The translations under genes and the position numbers were made by a program. Positions 32,000 to 44,014 of a stretch of DNA of 64,000 bases are shown piece after piece. The stretch spans positions 45,857-109,856 of the forward strand of contig KV908501.1 in NCBI GenBank assembly GCA_002005505.1, written 5' to 3'. This stretch comes from Botryococcus braunii. Its lineage: Eukaryota > Chlorophyta > Trebouxiophyceae. How positions within the stretch are numbered: position 1 is the first letter of the stretch; each line of letters opens with the position of its first letter. Under the pieces are notes generated by a model. The model was given only the letters and a program-made list of their open reading frames with translations. It was not told the origin of the DNA and searched no databases.

Positions 32000-33534
32000 C
32001 TTCCCCTTGCCTTTTCCTCACAAAAACTTGCCCAAACCAAGAGCCTCACGTGTCCTTGAAATACCTGCCTTGTTAAAGGCTTGGTGAAGATGTCTGCTAC
32101 ATTCCTGGCTGTGGGAACGTATTTCACATCAACCTGCCCCAATGCAATAGCTTCGCGCGCAAAGTGGAAGCTGATTGCAATATGCTTAGTGTGCTTTGAG
32201 AACACTGGATTTCTGAGATGATTGATACATCCCTGATTATCACAGTGAATCTTGACTGTCCACGGGGAAATGCCAATTTCCTCGAGGAAGCCCTTCACCC
32301 AATTAGCCTCCTTGACAGCTGCACTTGCCGCCATGAACTCAGCTTCTACAGTGGAGGTGGCCACTGCAGACTGCTTCTTGCTTCCCCAAACTACAGCCCC
32401 TCCAAACACACGGATAACATAACCTATAGTGGAGAAGCGATGATCTTGATCACCACCATAATCAGCATCTACGAAATCTTCTAACTCTGTATCCTTCCCT
32501 CCAAGAATCAGAGCCAGCTCTCTTGTTCCCTTAAGATATTTCAGCACCCTGATGGCTTCATTCCAGTGTGCTGTGGTAGGATTAATACTATAACGAGAGA
32601 GTACCCCCACAGCTTGAGCTATATCAGGCCTGGTGGTATTGGCAATATACAATAGGGACCCAACCAGCTCACAGTATCGGTTACCTGGAGGCAAAATGCT
32701 CCCAGCACCAATACTGTCACTGTTGTCTTTAGACACAGGCCTCAGGGTGGCTACAAAATCCTTAGTCATTGGAGTGTCAGGCCCCAACGACTCCAGATCC
32801 AGCCCAAATTTCTCTACTAGTGCATCAATCTTAGGGATACAGCTCAGTGAAATGAGGCCTTTATCCCTGTCTCTCATCACTTGGCAGCCCAAGAAATCCT
32901 TCACCTCTCCCAAATCATGAATGGTGAATTCTTGCTTGAGTAACCCCTTCACTCTCTCAATCTCTCCCATGCCCTTAGAAACTATCAGCAGATCATCAAC
33001 ATATATCAGCACAAAAGACTTCCCTCCATCTACTGAACACTTCACATAGACACCAGCATCACTCTTACACACCTCATATCCCATGGTATGCAGCTTCTCA
33101 TTCAGGGTCTTATGCCAGGCCCTGGGTGCTTGCTTCAGCCCATACAAGGCCTTCTTCAAGCGACACACAGTGTTACCATCCCCATTCTCAAAATCAGGAG
33201 GTTGTGTGACATACACCTCCTCTTCCAATTCACCATTCAAGAATGCTGTCTTGACATCCACTTGGTGGATCTCAAGACCCTCTTGTGCAGCCACTGAAAG
33301 CAATGCTCTCCTAGACCCATAACTGCTAGTTGGTGCAAATACCTCCATGACATCTACACCAGGGATTTGCCTATATCCCTGAGCTACCAACCTTGCCTTG
33401 AACCTTAGCACATTACCATGACCATCCATTTTCACTGAGAAAATCCAGTGAACTGGGATCACTTTATGACCACGAGGCCTGGGGACATACTCCATCACCT
33501 CGTGGGCATCCAATGAATTCTGCTCTTCCTGCAT
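31951..33534 (-). pseudogene. A-3 reverse transcriptase and RNase H
   Basis: Open for over 500 codons with all RT and RNase H blocks (KTAFLNGELEEEVYV, YGLKQAPRAWH, YVDD, VEAEFMAAS, NVADIFTKPL). A TAG just upstream (at about 33555) replaces the Q of the SPQWEY block and cuts it from the rest of pol. Near 32050 a missing base changes the last codons, so the frame runs on into the LTR. Confidence 0.9.
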
Positions 33535-36256
33535 GGCAGCCTTCCAGTTTTCCCACTAGGGAGACTGCTGTGCCTCTCTCAAGCTTTAGGGCACGCTTAT
33601 CTTGCTGAAACGCACTCCAGTATGCTTCCCCTTTTCTCCCTGGCTCTCAGCAGTGCTGCTCTCATTCTCTCTCTCACCTACTACTCTTCCACTGACTGTC
33701 GCCGCACTGCACGTTGGAACGGCCTGAGCAGTTTCAGATTTCCTTCTCTGCTCTCTCTCTCTCTCTTTGACTCACAGTTTGCCTTTTCAAGCTTACTGCT
33801 CCGCACGCTTACATCATTCTCCCAGACACAGGTATCTCTCGGAAAGCTCTTGTAATCTGGGGTTGTCACACATTGTCCAAGCTTCCGATTCACCTCCTCA
33901 TTCGCACTCTCACATGTCTGGCGAGTAGCAGTCTCGTCAGTTCCCTCACAAGCAGTCTGAGCACCCCGCTGGATTTGTGAGGCTGCTCCTTCTGAGCACT
34001 GAGCTAGTGCCTCTCTCTCTCTCTGTCTTCCACCCACTACACATGTGCGCTGGGACGCTGGCCCAGCTGCGCGCTCACAGGCATTGCCCTTATTCGTGTG
34101 GCTGGCACCACATTGTATCTGGGCTTCATGGAATTGGACTGTGCAGCTCATCTCACATGATGCATCTCTAACATCAATCTCAGGCACTGTACAGGTCCCA
34201 CCCAAACAACTCAGCTCACTTGGACCATCTTCAGTCTGATCAGAGACTGTCCCCCTCTCATCGCTCACATGTGATGCAGGTCTCTCGTGATTCTGACCCC
34301 TTTCCTGCACTTCCCCTGGTCCCTGTGACTCAGTGTCACATTATGTCAGCCCCACTCGCTCACAGCTCTCACCCTTCTCCTGTGCCAGCAGGAGCTCACG
34401 AGCAGCAGTTCGATGCTCGTAGCGTTGCGCTCTCGTCACTCCCTCCGGAGGCTGGCCTTCGTTGTCAGGCCGCGGGTCTCGGAGGGACTGCTGTGCTCGC
34501 TCCAAAAACTGTCGTTGTCCTCCACCGTCGGGATTCCCTCTTGCCATTCGCAGGAGTGTCTCCACCATTCCGGACTGGTCCAGATCCAGTGGATGAGTTC
34601 CTCCCGGTGATCCCGTGACTTGATCAGTGGCAGCTTCCTCCGGGAGGCACTTCCCCTGACCGACAGGCTCGGTTGCAGCCTTGTCAGGGGCTTCTGGGAG
34701 GGTGCTGCTAGGTCTGTTGCTGGAGTCGGGTATGCTGATAGCTCCATTCTGAGTACGGAGTTGGTTGGGACCAGCAGGGGGTTCACTGTCCTGCTGTTGG
34801 AGTTGCAGGCCTTCAGGGTATGAAAACTGCTGAGGCTGTCCAGGCAGAATGTGAATTCCCACTCTGGAAGCCCCCCGAATGTGCTCCACAAATTGCACAT
34901 CTCTGCTCTCCCTCCAGACTCCCCCTCCAAGATAGATTCTGAACGCCTTGGACACTGGGGAATATCCAGTAAACATGCCAGGCACTGCCTTAGGTGCAAA
35001 CACTCCCCTCTGATGCTCTGGTACATGGACAAAGGCAAGGCATCCCCACGTACGCAAGAGGGAAACATCTGGTTTGTATCCCATAAACATTTCAAAGGGA
35101 GTGAGAGGCCTGCCTGTGCTGGGTCCCATATTCAGGAGAGTGCATGCTGTTTCCAAGGCTTCTTTCCACATGACAGGGCTTGCTGCAGCAAAATTAAGTA
35201 GGGTTCTGGTTCGCTCCTTCAAGGTCCTGTTGGCTCGCTTTGCTATCCCATTATGCTGTGGGTGTAGGGAGCAGACATCTCCAATTTAGTGCCCTGAGAC
35301 GCACAGAACTCCTTGAATCTGGCATTAATAAATTCAGTACCTCTGTCGCATCGGATACACTTCACTGTAACTCCTTTTTCTGTCTGCCAGAACATAATAA
35401 GGTCTTTGACAACAGACTAAATGACATCCTTAGTTCTCACTGGCAGGACAGCCTTCCATCCAGACGCCTCATCTGCCACTGTCACCCAAAAACGTTCTCC
35501 TGTAATGGCAGCTGGGGAGATGGGGCCCACTGTATCAATACGAATTCTGTCAAGGGGATTTATTGCAGGCCTGGAACTTTCACCAAAGGGAGGACGGGTG
35601 TGCTTCCCCTCAATACATGCTTCACAATACTTTGGACAGTTCTCACACGTTGATAGGGAAGTGTCAATGCCTGTGACCAGCTGTTCGTTGCTCAGGCGCT
35701 GCATCCATGGTTCACCCGGATGTCCCATTCTGCTGTGCCACAGAAATCGTTTCGCACAGTCATGCTGCAGGTTTTTCTTGGATTTGTTCTTCACTGCAGC
35801 TGCCACTGGTAACGAGTTTTGCACTGGGGCAACAGGTAGGCAGTCATGTACATAATAAAGACCATTTTCTGCTCTGATGGGCATTTTCCAGCCATTCGGG
35901 CCAGAGACTGTGGTAAATGCACCCATGCTGTCTGTGGCAAAACAGGCTCAATCACGAAGGGCAGCAGAAACAGACAAGATGTTCGTCGTTGCAGAGGGAA
36001 CACACTGAACATGATGCAGCCACAGTGGGATACATTGCTGGTTCAATAGGCAGACTGATCCAGTAGCAATAATTCCTCCTGTTGCATCAGACGTGGCCAG
36101 CTGCAGAGGGATGGGAGCAGCATGTACTGTGGGAGCATGTAGCAGTGACAGATTATTTACAAGATGAACTGACGCTCCACTGTCTACCAACCAGGACTGT
36201 TTGGATATTCTCCCCTTGCATGGTTTGAGGACATTATAGGATACCACGTGTGGCAT
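33535..36256 (-). pseudogene. A-3 protease and integrase (several stops)
   Basis: Protease DSGASVHLVN near 36170; GAG-pre-integrase HSRMGHPG and CENCPKYCEAC; integrase core IRIDTVGP and downstream LKERTRTLLNFAAASPVMWKEAL. Lesions: a TGA after ALRD near 35950, a TAG at about 35418 after KDVI, a frameshift near 35257, and a stop at 34341 in the linker. Gag-protease continuity is also lost near 36311. A dead copy. Confidence 0.9.
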
Positions 36257-36310
36257 ACCTTCTGGTGGAGGAGAGGGTGGACCAGGTGGTGGGTGCAGTA
36301 GTGGAAAAAC

Positions 36311-37297
36311 TCAAGCTGCAGGGAAGACATGCTGGGCTGCTGGAGGGGGCTGGAGTCCTCCAGGAAACTGACCTTGGGGCCACATGCCAGCCAGTTGCTG
36401 CACCGCTGCTACCACATTCCTCTGCGTTTCTGCGTCCCTCTGCCTCTTGCGGCAGTCTCTCCAGAAGTGCCCCTTTTTGTGGCAGTAGTTGCACGTACCA
36501 CGTACCTCCACCTTGGCCTCTGTGTCTGCAGGCTGTCTGGTCTGAGTCGCAGCACATGCAGCAGGAGCATGGACTGCAGCAGCTGAGCTTGGCTGTGCTG
36601 TCATGACCACTGGAGGCTGATCTGGGTCATCGTTATAGCCCATTGCTTCTGCTGTGGTGGAGATGAGGTCTGCCAGCTGGTTCAGGGGATACGCCACGGC
36701 TGTAGGCAGTAGTCCTGGGGAGTTGGCAGCTGCAGGCAGGCCCTGCACAATCTGTGTGGCCACGTGCCCATCCAGAAGATCATGTCCATTTCGTTTCAGG
36801 CAACCTTTCAGATTGATCATCCTATTGAGGTACTGGGAAATTGTTTCACCTTGTTTCATGCCACGTGACATTTCTTTCAACCAGTCAGCATTAGCCTGAG
36901 GGTTGTAACCTCCCACAAACTTCCTACAAATATGCACATACGCATCATATGCTGATGGTTTACTCGACAGCGCACCCAACCAGTCTTCAGGAACTGATTC
37001 ATACAGTAACAACAATGCTGCAGCATTATGAGTAGTCCCAAGCATAGCTTCTTGAATGGCAGGCAAAGACCCCTTTGCATCATTGGCTGCAGTAAAGGCA
37101 TTGTCCCACACCACAAAATTCTGACCTTTACGCTGTAGTTTTATATGGACTTTGACTAGTGTAGCAATGACCTTGGGGAGGGTGTCTCCTTCCCCCTTCG
37201 AAGTACTGGGAGTGCAGGGTTCCCTGGTAGGGGTTGATGTAGACTCTTCTCCTGCTGATTTGGATTCAGAGCTGGTGCTGGTACCCTTCTTCTTCAT
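36311..37297 (-). CDS. A-3 gag
   Basis: Copia gag of 328 codons, starting MKKKGTSTSSESKS 15 nt after the ORF0 stop. UBN2-like capsid region (KGQNFVVWDNAFTAAN, VPEDWLGALSSKPSAYDAY), CCHC knuckle CNYCHKKGHFWRDC and a Pro/Gln tail. It ends at a stop near 36311 where the A-1 frame continues into protease, so Gag-Pol fusion is broken in this copy. Confidence 0.9.
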   Translation of the reverse strand: MKKKGTSTSSESKSAGEESTSTPTREPCTPSTSKGEGDTLPKVIATLVKVHIKLQRKGQNFVVWDNAFTAANDAKGSLPAIQEAMLGTTHNAAALLLLYESVPEDWLGALSSKPSAYDAYVHICRKFVGGYNPQANADWLKEMSRGMKQGETISQYLNRMINLKGCLKRNGHDLLDGHVATQIVQGLPAAANSPGLLPTAVAYPLNQLADLISTTAEAMGYNDDPDQPPVVMTAQPSSAAAVHAPAACAATQTRQPADTEAKVEVRGTCNYCHKKGHFWRDCRKRQRDAETQRNVVAAVQQLAGMWPQGQFPGGLQPPPAAQHVFPAA

Positions 37298-37312
37298 GCT
37301 GTTTGGTGCTGG

Positions 37313-37837
37313 TCAGTCGTCGCTCCTCTCTGACAGTCTGGAGTCTCCGTCCTCGTCCTCACTGTCGTCCTCTGTGACCCACTCGTCCACGTGGAACTCG
37401 CCCTCGCCGTAAAGAATTAGTCTGTCAATGAAGTCGTCTCCCAGGCTGCTCAAGGCAAACTCAATGGCTGCGTAGGCTGCCTTCTCTGTCCAATATGCTT
37501 CGTGCGATGGTCCTCCCGTTTGCTGTAGGCACCTCTCAAAGATTGCGCGTGTCAGATATCCCGGCTCTCCGTTGATGAACGAAACTTCCCACAGTGTAAA
37601 TTTATAGGCTGGATATATGGGAAAGCGATCTTGGAACCACTGAGGAGGCGTGAGTGCTCCCCGTCCGTGAGCTTCGTTGACGAAGTCCTTTACCAGAAAT
37701 GCTCGTTCTTCAATCGTTCGTGGTCCTTTCTCTCCTCCTGCCTTTCTTTGCTCGTTATATGTTGGAGGAGGAGGTGGAGGAGGAGGAGGTCTACCTCCGC
37801 CCGTGCTCATGCGTCCGCTTTGCCTCTTTCGCGCCAT
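37313..37837 (-). CDS. A-3 ORF0, 174-codon protein
   Basis: Same length and place as in A-1. Basic N end MARKRQSGRMSTGGGR and a run of nine prolines, then KDFVNEAHGRG, PPQWFQDRFPIYPAYKFTLWEVSFINGEPGYLTRAIFERCL and an acidic tail (EDDSEDEDGDSRLSERSDD). Many substitutions separate it from A-1 ORF0, yet the frame and both ends are kept, which argues for selection on the protein. Function unknown. Confidence 0.82.
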   Translation of the reverse strand: MARKRQSGRMSTGGGRPPPPPPPPPTYNEQRKAGGEKGPRTIEERAFLVKDFVNEAHGRGALTPPQWFQDRFPIYPAYKFTLWEVSFINGEPGYLTRAIFERCLQQTGGPSHEAYWTEKAAYAAIEFALSSLGDDFIDRLILYGEGEFHVDEWVTEDDSEDEDGDSRLSERSDD

Positions 37838-37905
37838 TGCAGATTACTTTGCTCGAGTCATACATTTTTTACATGCCCCGCATAAGAGTCGGTGGGCCCA
37901 TAACC

Positions 37906-38912
37906 TGAAAACTTCTGAGCTTGGCGTTTCCTGTATGACCCGGGCACGAAGGGTGATTAGCTCGTCGGCACTCTTGTTGTGTGTAGGAGAACAAGCAGTG
38001 ACCGAATATGAATGAGGACTTGATAGGCAACAGTCAAGAGATAAGCACCCGAAGTGCCTTTAATGTCCCAATCAAGTCATTACAATGCTACTTGCTTTCT
38101 CTCATCACTCCATAATCCAAACTACTTAATCTACGCAACTACCGATAGTCTGCATTACTAGTGTTCAATGAGCAAAAGCATTAGCACCAACTTAATAGCA
38201 TTACCTAGACCTCTTCCTAACCAATTGTCAATGAGGCTTCTGTCACTCAACGTCAGATTACCTGTATGACCCGGGCACGAAGCGTGATTAGCTTGTCGGC
38301 ACTTTTGTTGTGTGTAGGAGAAGGAAGGAAGGAAGGAAGGAATTACATCAACCCAGCCCAAAGGGCTGATGAGATGGAAAACCGAACACCGACGCAGCAA
38401 GACACCGAGAGAAACCAAACACAAACCCTAAGAATCAAGGCCAAACACAAACCCAAAGTACCGAGTGGGGAGCCAAGAGCACAAAGGAAGGGCATGAAAG
38501 CCCCAGGACACAGAGGAAGGGGCAGGAAAGCCCCAGGACACAGCCCAAGAGTGGGCAAGGGCCAGCAAAGGGCAAGACACAAACCCCAACACAGAACAAG
38601 CAGTGACCGAATATGAATGAGGACTTGATAGGCAACAGTCAAGAGATAAGCACCCTAAGTGCCTTTAATGTCCCAATCAAGTGCCTCGCCCTTGCACGCC
38701 GGCGTCATAAATCCTTTCAAGCAAACCGTGGCCAATTACCTCATTCTCCCTAATCTATGCGAAATTGATCTAGATTGATTCTGGCAGAACTCCTAGGTTC
38801 TGCCACCTATTACTCATTCTAATGACTGTTCCCGCTGGTTAATCCGAGCTGATCTGGCCACTATTACTCTTCTGAGGGAAAGGCACCAAAATGTTCTTTC
38901 ACTATTATAACA
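37906..38912 (-). repeat. A-3 5' LTR with secondary insertion
   Basis: Same LTR as 31267-31999 but 1007 bp long because of an insertion at about 38323-38593 within X. The primer site ggttatgggcccac (minus strand) lies just left, at 37892-37905. Confidence 0.92.
38323..38593 (-). mobile_element. Short non-LTR-type insertion with (TTCC)n tail
   Basis: About 270 bp interrupts the A-3 5' LTR. Read on the minus strand it ends in a (ttcc)n tail after a 3' stretch containing ccctttgggctgggttgatg and is flanked by a 4-bp agaa duplication. That form suggests a 5'-truncated LINE or a SINE. It holds internal tandem segments (two copies of gaaagccccaggacacag). No coding potential seen. Confidence 0.6.
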
Positions 38913-38917
38913 AAAAC

Positions 38918-40224
38918 AAATCTTAATATATATCAAGAAGCAATGGCTACACTCCTCATGAAGGAGCTAAGATTATTGGGCTACCTTCCTCACGTCCCAT
39001 ACCATGGGGGAAAGGAGCAGATATGAAGGGCCACCTTCCTCCACGTCCCATACCGTGGAGAGAAGGAGCAAGTCTGTGGGTCGGAGGTCATGACAATTGC
39101 AGGATATCCCGAAATGTTCCCAGACTGCAGACCAGTGATCAGTTGGTCGTCCAAGAATATTTCGCTGCAAGTCGAACCCCGACGTCGTAATGGTCTTTGA
39201 CCCAGTTACGACAGCACTTGCCCCGGGCGCCACGTAGGCGGTGGGCGTGCAAGGGCAGCTGGCCAGGCTGCCGCTTAAATCGCGTCATCGACGGAACTTT
39301 CTTAGAAGTCAAGGCGTCCCCTGAACCTCCCCCAAACGATGTCATGTGAGAAACCAAAGGACCTCCCCATAAAAGTCCAATGGCATCACGTGACGACCCA
39401 TGTGACCCCCCCATAAGGGCCCCATGGGTAAAAGAGAAACTCAGCACAAGTTTATGCTAAGTCCCCCAGTTCACCCAGGGGAGACCTGTGCCAGCCCACC
39501 CCTTGCACCGCCAGCCCCCCCTCCCTGACATGTCAGAGACTGTGGGTAGACTTGAAGACGGAGAGGGGACTGTCACAAGTCCCACCAGGTTGCTTGTAAA
39601 TTTCCAAGTATTCCATTTGGGTTCATGACGTCGATGCGTCACGGGTCGACCTTCCGTTTGAAGGTAAATTGCCCTTAAATGCCTTGACAAAATCCCAAAA
39701 TATCCCTCATAGCAAGTAATTTGCATATGGTTTACGGCACAGAGGAACTGAGGTACCATATTGCCCCCTTGAGGTACCATTGAAATGGTATTCCAAAATT
39801 GCAACTGCCTTGCGATCATTGTGGCAAATAGCCGGTATTTGCTTTGCAACTATCTATCCTGCCCAAAGCTCTGCAAAGTGAAATATGCAAATGCTTTTGC
39901 AAGTACAGAAATTGCCAAAGTGTTGCCAAGCTTTGCATCTGTAAAGTTTGCAACAAGCAGTGCCCTGAATTAGGGGAGAAGCACTTGCAACAAAGACTGG
40001 CATGAAGATCCCTTGGGGTGATGTCCCCAATCAGATTCCTCAAGAATTATTGTGCCCGTTTCATGCATTTATGCAAATACAAGCTAGTAAATCGAGGGAG
40101 TGGGAAGAATGAAGGTTCCATAGGCATGTAGAGCATGATTCCCTATCAGAAATTAGCATTTTGGAACTCTAGGGCTTATCTGGGGTGGCTGTAACGGGTT
40201 TGTTAGTGGCAGCCATAACATAGC
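38918..40224. other. D internal sequence, no gene seen
   Basis: A 45-bp motif (cacgtcccataccatggg-like) is tandemly duplicated near 38985-39065. The stretch 39730-40060 has a diverged relative at about 41940-42260. Frames here are short and show no domain. Confidence 0.5.
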
Positions 40225-40229
40225 CCAAC

Positions 40230-41732
40230 TGTTGTGTATTAGTTGGAGGATGCCGTAACTGTAAGCGGTACGTATGCCGTCAGAGGATCACTTCCTGTGA
40301 ACACCACCAAGTACTCTCAATGTCTATATAGACCAGTGCTCGCACTGCCGTCTATATCTGCCAACTGCTCTCCGATCAGGACACCCTTGGCCCTTCAGCA
40401 GTCCCAGGAGTTTAATGGCTACTCCCAACCAATCGCTATAACCAGTGTGTAACTCGTCACACACAAATAGCCTTACTGTTCGCACAACAGTAACATACAA
40501 GCAATGCAGCTCCTGTATTGAAATGAATGTGACAGCAGTATATCAAGCAGTCCTTCAATACAGAGCAAACACTATTCAGCTTGGAGCTCGAAGCCCAGAT
40601 GCATTCCACACCCCATCGACTCGTTACAAATGGTTTACGTATATTTACCTGTGAACACCACCAAGTACTCTCAATGTCTATATAGACCAGTGCTCGCACT
40701 GACGTCTATATCTGCCTGTACCCGAGCGTTACGATTTACTTGTGGGTTCATCAGTGTCCATAAAATATATCTAAACCATATAAAACACACACGCAACCTA
40801 TCCACATACGTGTACGTACCAACTGCTCTCCGATCAGGACACCCTTGGCCCTTCAGCAGTCCCAGGAGTTTAATGGCTACTCCCAACCAATCTGCACAAT
40901 ATGTGGATCATCAGAGATCAAAACAAAACAGTTATTTAACCAGCAGGTGCAAGCTTGTTATACGTATCTGTACTCACCGCTATAACCAGTGTGTAACTCG
41001 TCACACACAAATAGCCTTACTGTTCGCACAACAGTAACATACAAGCAATGCAGCTCCTGCAACACAAGACACATGTAATGTTTCATTATCAGCAGAAACA
41101 TCAGTATGCATGTGCTTAACGCCTGCGATCGCAGCCACACGACTGCGACCGTTACCCTTGCCAACGATCGCTAGCTTACCTGTATTGAAATGAATGTGAC
41201 AGCAGTATATCAAGCAGTCCTTCAATACAGAGCAAACACTATTCAGCTTGGAGCTCGAAGCCCAGATGCATTCCACACCCCATCGACTGCCAAGCTTGCT
41301 CGCGATCAGGCGTTTCTATGCCTTCTGATCGTAACCGGCGGTAACGGTACAGTTCCTTTCGAGAGGCTGTACCGTACTGCATGGCCACATAAACAACCCT
41401 GACTTGGCCCTATGCCAACGTGTAGCTCTATAGCTGCACCAGGGATCTCATACTTATACACGTGTACACACTCAATGGAGTCTTTACCTTGTGACCTTAC
41501 CGTCACTAGTACAAGACCTGTACTGCATGGAGGTCACTATATGATCAACCTAACTGAACATAATACATTACCCTTAGACACGCAATCAGGCGCATCTTCT
41601 TACTTGTACTCCACACATGGAGAAGTTCAAGTTATACAATGTTTCCTAAAACCTCTTGACAAACTGATAGCTTCCCTGTATCTAGTACGTTTGCCATCAA
41701 GTATCTATACGTACCTATCAGTTTATACAACA
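40230..41732 (-). repeat. Solo LTR of family B in D
   Basis: 1503 bp, full B LTR with both the spliced and the intron-containing leader copy. Flanks ccaac (40225-40229) and caaac (41733-41737) match at four of five bases, fitting an aged target duplication. It differs from the intact B LTRs at many sites; three exon variants occur in both X and X'. Confidence 0.92.
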
Positions 41733-41737
41733 CAAAC

Positions 41738-43463
41738 AATGGGCTTCCGCCCTTCCCCGGCATCGTAGAATGCATTGTTTCAAAGGTCTGGATAGCCGTT
41801 GAGTCCACTGGACCCTCACATGTCCATCTTTTTAGGACACTGCAAAGAGCCCACACTTTATCTTAGTCTTTGCTTGTACCAAGATGCGTTATAGACCACG
41901 TGTGACCATGTCCCACAATCATTTTTTAGCTGAGTTACATGACAGTTACGGCATAGAAGAACTGAAATAACAGTTAGCCCGTTGATGATATTCATCAAAA
42001 ACTGCTTTCAGGTTTCAAGGTTGCACTGGCAATTGTTACGGAAATGCTTAGCAATAATGTATCGTGCCCACGCTCTGCACAACTTGGTTGCAAATGCTAA
42101 GCATGTATAGACACTGCAAAAGCTTTGCCAGACTCTGGTAACCATCGAGCTTGCAAAAGCGATCAACATTGATAAGATAAGCATTCAATCAATTAGGGCT
42201 AACAAGTGCTTGCGCATGATGCTAATCTCCTTGTTGTGTTCCTCAATACATTGGTGTGCCCAATAAGCTAGAAAATCAGACGTTGATAGTGGGATTTGCA
42301 AGTCATGTTATTACTGCCACCGAAGTGATGGTCCTTAGCTTGATCTATCAAAATGTGGATTATTACTGCCACAGAAGCATAAGGAAGTGCTTCTGAACTT
42401 GTGCACGAAGTATTGATAACAAAAAAAAAAAAAAATGGCAGCGAAGAAGAGAAACACCATATGTGTGAGAGGCTGGCCACATAACAACCAGAAGACGTGT
42501 CAAAACTTGCCCACATGCTAGAAAACAATGTACTTAAATCTGCCTGACACTTGAAAGCAAGCTTGTCTTCAATGTGCTAAATGAAAGTACTTCAGATTGT
42601 GAATACTTCGATAATGAAATCAACATTTTTTGGCCAGAAGTAAAACATAATGGAGCCGGTCAAAGTTTTCATTCGCGTCGTTGCGCTGACGCGCAAGTTG
42701 TAGGGTTCCTAAAAAGAAACGCACGTTTCACATGGTGATGGTTGGAGAACATTAAGCATGCACTAAGCATGCAGTGAAAGTACGCGCATCGTATAAGCGA
42801 ACACACTTCATGGAATGGGTGACACAATCCCATAAAAAGATATGTCAAGGCCTAAATACACCATCCAATAGGAAAACCAATCAGGGAACGTAGCTTGTAG
42901 TTGGTTAACCCCTGAGATGGGGCCAGCTGCATAGCATTGCAGGTTTCAGCTGCATGTTGCCCATGTTTTCTTGATATTTGAATGAATGTGGTAACCACTG
43001 CTACCGATAAAGGATGAAAGTTGCACTGCAACGCTGCGCCCAAAAACTTAGCACACAAATCAAAGTGTGTCATCACCAATTGATTTGGTTTGCAATGTCA
43101 AGTGGTTTTCAAGATTGTGAGTGAAGGTCCTTACTTAGGTGGCTACCTATGGACCCCAAATCACGATGGAATGCATGCCTCTGCCAACACCAGCAGAAAA
43201 GCCTTGATATTGTCAACAATTACAGTCACAAAGAACGGAGAAGCAATTGCAGATATGGAGCTGCTTTGGACTCCAAAGCAATGTCAATTCAGTTACTTGA
43301 AAAAGGTCACTGTGGAGATGAAAGTCCCAAAGAAAGGTACAGTAGATTCAAATAGCTGATTTCAGTCCGAAACAGTCGACAAACTTGCAAATTTAACTGT
43401 TAAGGGTTGGACCAGGCTGACTGTTAAGTGACAGATCAGGTGTTGCAGGTCCCCATGAACGGT
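41738..43463. other. D internal sequence, no gene seen
   Basis: Contains an A15 run at 42421-42435 and the diverged repeat near 41940-42260. A 90-codon plus-strand frame at 43090-43359 has no recognisable domain and I do not call it. Confidence 0.5.
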
Positions 43464-43811
43464 TCACGATGCAGATATAAATTCCGGGACAAATTTCATG
43501 TACTTATCTGGAAAGTTGGAGTTCATCGGGCGTAGTCTCAACTGAATCGAGGCATCAATGAGGCTCCCCGCCATTGGTGAGTGATGCACACAAGACCAGC
43601 CACGAACACGCAGAAATTTCCCGTATTCAGCAAGCTCAAAGCTCAATTGACTTTCAATAGGCTTGGCAAAATCAATGATTGTAACCAAGCGGGGTATTGC
43701 AGGTGTGGCGTGCAACGCGAAGGACTTTCGGAAGCAAGTAAGGTCACGTAGCTTACCGGTATCTGAAAGAATACGCTTAATAATGGGATGAAACTTATCT
43801 GACGCCACCAA
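43464..43811 (-). CDS. D short frame, unknown protein
   Basis: 115 codons on the element's sense strand, about 190 nt after the primer site, the place of a gag start. Composition is protein-like (MVASDKFHPIIKRIL; FAKPIESQLSFELAEYGKFL) but I recognise no domain, zinc knuckle or catalytic motif. It could be a remnant of gag or chance. Low confidence. Confidence 0.3.
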   Translation of the reverse strand: MVASDKFHPIIKRILSDTGKLRDLTCFRKSFALHATPAIPRLVTIIDFAKPIESQLSFELAEYGKFLRVRGWSCVHHSPMAGSLIDASIQLRLRPMNSNFPDKYMKFVPEFISAS

Positions 43812-43996
43812 GCTGCGATTTTAAATGGGCGGACGCGAGCAATTGAAAGAATTGAGTTGCCCGCGCAGAGGAGCTTGCGACAATCGAACTCCGAGATGCC
43901 ATACTGTGGTAACTCAAAATAGCTCATGCGATATGATAACATCTGATACTAATTCAATTTTCGAAAATTATCAGCGGAATTCAGAGAAATCGGCAA

Positions 43997-44012
43997 CCAA
44001 AAGTCGATACCA
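43997..44012 (-). other. D primer-binding site
   Basis: Minus strand tggtatcgacttttgg, 2 nt from the 5' LTR. It begins like the G1, G2 and H sites but diverges after tggtatcg, so a different tRNA is likely. Confidence 0.7.
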
Positions 44013-44014
44013 TA

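Larger units (their letters stand above)
31267..38912 (-). mobile_element. Ty1/copia element A-3, nested in D
   Basis: Minus-strand family A copy with LTRs 31267-31999 (733 bp) and 37906-38912 (1007 bp, enlarged by a secondary insertion) and exact target duplication aaaac (31262-31266 and 38913-38917). It carries ORF0, gag and pol, with several nonsense changes and frameshifts in protease-integrase. Confidence 0.95.

Noticed and set aside
43090..43359. 90-codon plus-strand frame in D
   Set aside because: Opposite to the element's sense strand, no known domain and no support from neighbours.
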